Shown: positions 19,447 to 30,000 of the stretch, piece after piece
How positions within the stretch are numbered: the stretch's first letter is position 1
How the letters are laid out: every line of letters begins with the position of its first letter
Assembly (NCBI GenBank): GCA_963170055.1
Contig: CAUJGJ010000161.1
Span: forward strand, 892,501-922,500
Length of the DNA: 30,000 nucleotides
Source: Halisarca cf. caerulea
Taxonomy: Eukaryota > Porifera > Demospongiae > Chondrillida > Halisarcidae
Reading direction: 5' to 3'
Program-made: the position numbers and the translations under genes
Notes under the pieces: generated by a model
The model's input: only the letters and a program-made list of their open reading frames with translations
The model's database searches: none
What the model was told of the DNA's origin: nothing

Positions 19447-20074
19447 GCGTGTGTGTGTGCGTGTGTGCGTGTATGCATGCGTGCGTGTGTGCACGTGTAT
19501 GTGTGTGCATATGTAGATGTAGTACATATATATGTATGTACGTACGTAGCTTAATTGTATAGGTTGCTATGTGGACTGACGACTACAGAAAAGCTGTTGG
19601 CTTGCGAGGGTGGTATTTCTGGCCATTGTTGTATTGCAACCGAGAAAGTTACCTCTTCTCGAGGATGCAAAAAGATTCCAAGCCTTGTGGGACCACCAGT
19701 GAGTAGAAACCGTTGTATTCATTATTTTATCTCATATTAAATGCAATGTGTTTGTGTTTACATGCATATTATTCCAGCTCGGATCCATGGTAGTCTTGAT
19801 ATTGGCAATGTCATCTTTGATACCGATTTCAAAGTGAAAGCGATCATTGACTGGAAGCATGAGCTGAATGGAGATCCCATGGCAGACTTGGCCTACTTCC
19901 TTATGGTGTGCTTGGAGCCCAGTCCTTCTCTTGCAGGATGCAAACTTCTTCTTCCAGGTATATAATCCAAACAGCATATAAAACATAACATTACATGTTT
20001 GAATTTGAATCTAATACTTCAAATGCCTGCAAACTCACACGGGTAGGTGGGTGGACAGGTAGACAGGGAGGCTG

Positions 20075-20146
<72 letters not shown>

Positions 20147-20204
20147 GTGGGTGGGTGGATGGCTGGGTGGATGGGCAGGCAGGTGTGTGTATGTGTACAA
20201 TGCC

Positions 20205-20235
<31 letters not shown>

Positions 20236-20236
20236 T

Positions 20237-20293
<57 letters not shown>

Positions 20294-21664
20294 AATTTGA
20301 ATGTACACCTGTAGCAATTACACTTTAACCCTTCTATTCTTCATCTATGCTCAAGGGAAAGTGGCAGTTCCCACTAAGTTTTTACCTGAATTGTACTTGT
20401 TTGTCTGCGATTGTATACTGACAATCTTGTTTTGTCTTACAGAGGGTAGGAGTGGGCTGATAAATGATGCATTGAAAGAGTACAAACAGAAATCCAAGAG
20501 GCAATTCTCAGATAGAGAATTTTCTTATGCAAGAGCCGTTTGCTGTCTGGGTTGCATTTCAATCATTAAGGTATGCAGTAAATTAAGCCTGTATGACAAG
20601 GATACGATCTTGACCACCGTAAACTTTCCTGCGTGTGTATGGAGGTGTACTTATTTGGGAGCTAGGGTTTGCTGTACGTACATGTTGATGTGAGGGATGG
20701 GTATAGACTATGGTGTCCTTCATGAGGACCTTCAGGGAAATCTCCCTAATTCGAGCCTCTGGAAATCGACCACCCTGGATAAACTGTCCCTATAATTTGG
20801 TCCCAAAAGCACCCATATAATATTATTGAAATGAACTTCTCTATTCCGATCACCTCAGTCTCTAATCTGCCCAAATTTCTTTGTTCCAAGGTGGCCGGAT
20901 TAGAGAGGTTTCACTGTATGTACATTCTGAAAGTGCCCTTTAAATAGAAGTTTCACTTTGAATTTGTCACTGTGCGATTATGTGGATCTTAATAACCTGT
21001 ACTCGTATTATGCATGTGTTACTACTGATACATGCGGTACAGTACATTGAACCTTATGCATGTATGACTTTTGCACATTTACAGTATTTGCCTGGGGCAA
21101 TTATGGTGTAACAGTTTTCCTGAAATTTTGTATAAGTATAGCAATGATCACCATTAATTTCAAACCTAGCTACATGTCTCACAAACTTGACAATGCATAC
21201 TAAGACCTGTCTATGGAGATCACTATCTATAGCTAGCTTGTTGGCCACTTTAGTGACACTAAACCCCTGCATAAGGACCACCTGTCTACAGAGACCACAA
21301 ATCACTAATATTTCGAATTACTGTAGTCCCTTGTAGCAGTACCGTTTAACTTATCATTATTATACCTTAATGGACGGTTTTTATCTGTATGTGATAAGGG
21401 CTGCGTGGTGAGGGAATTCTATATGTATAATATACAATCATATGATATTGAATATGAATATAGTTATGCCTATTTGTACATGTTTGTGCATGTTAGCCAG
21501 ACAGTTGACTATATCACTATGCATGCCCTTTGTAGAAAGCTGCCGAGGATGATTTTCAACACCACGAGATTGGAAACTACAGCGTGATCAAGAATGGACC
21601 TAGGGATGTGATTAAATTCCTGCACAGGGCTGGGGAGGAATTCTATAAGAACTGGACGACTTAG
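17518..21664 (+). CDS. APH-domain (ACAD10/11-like) protein, subtype X, pair 3; likely catalytically dead
   Basis: Eight exons give 367 residues: 17518-17645, 18056-18173, 18976-19098, 19194-19355, 19563-19698, 19778-19957, 20443-20570 and 21536-21664 (TAG). Parts in order: helical N-terminus ([20 protein letters not shown]); Lys strand TFVVKMR; hinge [12 protein letters not shown] and FMVMKYVE; lobe helix [13 protein letters not shown]; loop [34 protein letters not shown]-terminal helices with [16 protein letters not shown]. The catalytic Asp is Ser, as in the pair-2 X gene, while Lys, Asn and DW are kept, which suggests nucleotide or ligand binding without phosphotransfer. The 3' splice site of exon 2 (TTCAATATGAAG) has a weak pyrimidine tract. 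The start is the ATG shared in position with the pair-2 gene. Its role with the downstream Y gene is inferred. Confidence 0.88.
17927..17990. mobile_element. 64-bp foldback element in intron 1 of the pair-3 X gene
   Basis: GTCTCATGTAGCCAGAC at 17927-17943 and GTCTGACTACATGAGAC at 17974-17990 are inverted copies with one mismatch in 17. The pair-2 X intron 1 lacks it. Confidence 0.65.
18255..18421. mobile_element. 167-bp TA-flanked MITE in intron 2 of the pair-3 X gene
   Basis: It starts CAATGAAACCTCTCTAATCT and ends with the near-exact reverse complement (GCAGATTAGAGAGGTTTCAT...), with TA on both sides. The pair-2 X gene has a 96-base intron here without it, so insertion followed duplication. 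This is the best preserved member of the family in the window. Confidence 0.85.
19408..19510. repeat. (TG)n microsatellite
   Basis: Intron 4 of the pair-3 X gene, interrupted by CG and CA dinucleotides. Confidence 0.95.
20079..20291. repeat. Two (TG)n microsatellites with a GGTGGGTGGATGG spacer
   Basis: TG tracts at about 20079-20145 and 20204-20291 in intron 6 of the pair-3 X gene. The pair-2 intron has a much shorter tract (about 10336-10364) next to a similar GGTTGGGTGGATGG spacer. Confidence 0.9.
20740..20916. mobile_element. TA-type MITE in intron 7 of the pair-3 X gene
   Basis: The right end GGATTAGAGAGGTTTCACTGTA is typical of the family. The left end (AATCTCCCTAATTCGAGCC) is worn, so the start is approximate. 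It is absent from the pair-2 intron, which instead has a different element at 10802-11144. Confidence 0.6.
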
Positions 21665-22586
21665 TAGAGTATTAGCATCAGTGAAAAAGCAAGCAGATAT
21701 GCATGCCATGTATTATATTTTTGAAATAATTGAAAGAAATTCAATACACCTTCAGCCATAAAGTATCACATTGCATACCATAATAGGTGCACTTTACTTT
21801 TAAGGGCTGCATGGTGATATGTAAAAATCTTATATTTATATATTATATAGGCACATGAAAGTCTTGAAGCATGCGCAGTAGCTAGCTGAGTTCTACGTAC
21901 TGTACATGCTGTGAAATTACAACGGCATGCACAAGGTAATTGTTTTCTGAATATTATTGCAATAATGCCGTATAATTTTACTACCTGCAGAAGGCTAAGG
22001 ACACCTGTATAACTGTTTGTATGGCGATCATCTCAGCATCATGCAAATGATACTGTAACTAAACTTGATGAAGCAGGGCCGTAACTCAGTTGCATCAGGT
22101 CCAATACTTTTTCTTCAGTAGCACAGCCAAGCTGTACTACTTATGGCAGCATTAAGAAAAGACAAAGCCTGTCATTGCTGTTGGCACTGCTGGATTTAGA
22201 CGTCCTGTTTTATGTCACCCCTCTTTACTGCAATTATATAGGGGAAATTCCTTGGATAAGGGATTTCCCCTATACTCTAACCTCCTAATTGTTACTGGTA
22301 CCATATGGCGCCTTCAGGGGTGAGATGAATCCTGCATGATCAAAGGCTATGGAGCGCGAATTATGCTGGCCTTGAGTCCAGATATCTACACAATTAAACT
22401 ATAAGCTGGTAGGACTGCTCAACACTTCAGGTTATATTGTCTATGGCCTATGTGTACGAATAACGGCTCACCAGAATTGTCTTGGTAATGGTGAGAATTA
22501 TCGTCCAAAGCACAATTGTTGCAATTAGAATGACATTGTGCTAATTTAAAAGTGTATGACTTGATCTTTCTATAATATGTGTGTAC
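21665..22586. other. Intergenic DNA between the X and Y genes of pair 3
   Basis: No gene seen. It is homologous to 11476-12650 but lacks that copy's MITE and TA tract. I see no AATAAA soon after the X stop codon. Confidence 0.65.
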
Positions 22587-23338
22587 GCATAACAGCACTA
22601 TATAGGAGATTGCGACATTGGCATAACAGCACTATATAGGAGATTGCGACATTGGCATAACAGCACTATATAGGAGATTGCGACATTGGCATAACAGCAC
22701 TATATAGGAGATTGCGACATTGGCATAACAGCACTATATAGGAGATTGCGACATTGGCATAACAGCACTATATAGGAGATTGCGACATTGGCATAACAGC
22801 ACTATATAGGAGATTGCGACATTGGCATAACAGCACTATATAGGAGATTGCGACATTGGCATAACAGCACTATATAGGAGATTGCGACATTGGCATAACA
22901 GCACTATATAGGAGATTGCAACATTGGCATAACAGCACTATATAGGAGATTGCAACATTGGCATAACAGCACTATATAGGAGATTGCGACATTGGCATAA
23001 CAGCACTATATAGGAGATTGCACATTGGCATAACAGCACTATATAGGAGATTGCAACATTGGCATAACAGCACTATATAGGAGATTGCAACATTGGCATA
23101 ACAGCACTATATAGGAGATTGCGACATTGGCATAACAGCACTATATAGGAGATTGCGACATTGGCATAACAGCACTATATAGGAGATTGCAACATTGGCA
23201 TAACAGCACTATATAGGAGATTGCAACATTGGCATAACAGCACTATATAGGAGATTGCAACATTGGCATAACAGCACTATATAGGAGATTGCAACATTGG
23301 CATAACAGCACTATATAGGAGATTGCAACATTGGCATA
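22587..23338. repeat. Minisatellite: 22 copies of a 34-bp unit upstream of the intact Y gene
   Basis: The unit contains GGCATAACAGCACTATATAG followed by GAGATTGCRACATT. Copies are nearly identical. The main variation is one G/A site (GCGACATT or GCAACATT), with G mostly in the 5' half and A mostly in the 3' half; one copy has lost a base (GCACATT, near 23020). The matching place in pair 2 (about 12650-12700) has a single diverged copy. The array ends about 250 bases before the Y start codon. Confidence 0.97.
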
Positions 23339-23339
23339 A

Positions 23340-23587
23340 TACCTGCCCGAGCATGCCTGGACGTGATTGAGCATGCATAAAAGTTCCCCTGAAAACTTCC
23401 CTAAAATGCTCTAACCAAAACCATAAAAGGGAACTCGATCAGCTTTAGTCACTGACATGTCAGCAAATGTGGGATTAGATACTTGGAATCTCTGCCTTCC
23501 AAGAAGATTGATAGCAACTGCATGTGTAGAAGTGAACAGGATTAAGTCGTAGTCAGTTCCAGTAGTTGTTATACGTATACTGTGAGA
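23340..23587 (+). promoter_or_regulatory. Probable promoter and 5' UTR of the pair-3 Y gene
   Basis: It is closely conserved with 12681-12954. The palindrome of the pair-2 copy is here partly degraded: GAGCATGCCT (23349-23358) is a perfect p53-type half-site but the next ten bases (GGACGTGATT) deviate. Confidence 0.55.
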
Positions 23588-29192
<5,605 letters not shown>

Positions 29193-30000
29193 GCCTATAT
29201 AGGCTAGGGTTCTGACTGTACAGTGTGTATGGTGTTATGTGTAATGTGCATGTGCATGTGCATGCTACCACTTGGTGTACTATCTATACACCTTTGATTT
29301 GTATTATTAATAATCTTAATCATCAGTATTTTAATGTTAACAGTATAAATGCATTGTAATGATGGTTGTTGTTCAGTTTCCACGTATACTGTGCATGGCC
29401 ATGGTTAACTGCTGTGGTTATAGTAGCCTTATACAGACATGCACAAAAACATACATGCACATAATAGTATTTGAAATCCTTATATTATTAAGACAAAATT
29501 AATAATAATTAACATTATTGCTCATGCAGTATATACGTATATTATATACTTTGTGACATGTGTTGGGCTTACACGCATATGCATCTTGTACATGCATTAA
29601 ACAAAGCCCCTCTAATCTGAGCCTATGCCTTTAAGTTGGCCGTGAACATGTACACTGTTCGTCTAATCAAACCGGCCATTTTATTCAGTCCCAATTTAAC
29701 GGCTATAGCCACATACATTTCGAATGGATCAACCTCTCTCTCTTCTGGCCACCTCCAATCTGGTTAACTGAATTCTGGTCCCAAGGTGGTCGGATTACAG
29801 GAGCTTCATTGAACTGTACATGAGTGCAGTAAGTGTGCAGTGGAACGTGCAAAGCAATTGCTCAATGTATATATCTCATGTACTGTATTCATATAGGAGC
29901 TTCAAAACGTACCCGAAGTACTAGTGCCTTTTTGCGCAAATATGTTAGGTCCTAATGTATGGGCGATCATTTTGTTTTGACGTCATCCTTTACTAAATCT
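29193..30000. other. Downstream flank of the pair-3 Y gene
   Basis: No gene seen. An ATTAAA hexamer at 29596-29601 could be a weak polyadenylation signal. A worn TA-type MITE lies at about 29605-29815 (CCCCTCTAATCTGAGCC ... GGTCGGATTACAGGAGCTTC). Confidence 0.5.

Noticed and set aside
22587..23338. A regular array that could be taken for CRISPR
   Set aside because: Units are contiguous 34-bp copies with no variable spacers, in eukaryotic DNA. It is a minisatellite.

Overview
The window looks like nuclear DNA from an invertebrate animal. Its coding signal is short exons (50 to 180 bases) with GT-AG introns of roughly 0.1 to 1 kb, in A+T-rich DNA full of long (TG)n/(CA)n and (TA)n tracts and small inverted-repeat transposons. 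A sponge or another early-branching animal is plausible, but the sequence alone does not prove it. I see no prokaryotic operon, rRNA, tRNA or CRISPR array.

All recognisable genes are on the + strand and belong to one family: free-standing APH-fold (phosphotransferase, choline-kinase-like) proteins. They resemble the N-terminal APH domain of animal ACAD10/ACAD11, with a catalytic loop of the form IIHGDxxISNVIFD and a metal-binding block of the form VDWKxxxxGDPMxDxAYF. I assembled the exons by hand from splice sites, conserved intron phases (2,0,0,0,1,0,1,0) and comparison between copies. Three subtypes appear, which I call Z, X and Y. Subtype Z is the 3' half of one gene (1586-3075). Downstream is an X-Y gene pair present three times in tandem. 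Pair 1 (about 4393-7559) is broken in both members. Pair 2 has an open X gene (8433-11475) and a broken Y gene (12955-16078). Pair 3 has an open X gene (17518-21664, 367 residues) and an open Y gene (23588-29192, 360 residues). Promoters, introns and intergenic DNA are also homologous between pairs, so whole X-Y segments were duplicated.

Both open X genes have Ser in place of the catalytic Asp (HGS instead of HGD) while the rest of the fold is kept. The Y and Z copies whose loop exon survives keep HGD. The array may therefore pair a likely pseudokinase with an active kinase. X genes also lack one intron, exactly at the catalytic loop. The broken Y gene of pair 2 carries a nonsense codon, a frameshift and a deletion of exons 5-8 between two microsatellite tracts.

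The DNA between exons is a record of mobile elements. There is a 1.2-kb hAT-like element (251-1448) with 15-bp perfect inverted ends and a 5-bp target duplication, a family of TA-flanked elements with CAGTGAAACCTCTCTAATC-type ends, several foldback elements, and a non-LTR retrotransposon fragment (about 5941-6262, minus strand). Two minisatellites stand out: 22 copies of a 34-bp unit just upstream of the intact Y gene, and about eight copies of a 43-bp unit grown from the end of a transposon inside that gene's intron 5.
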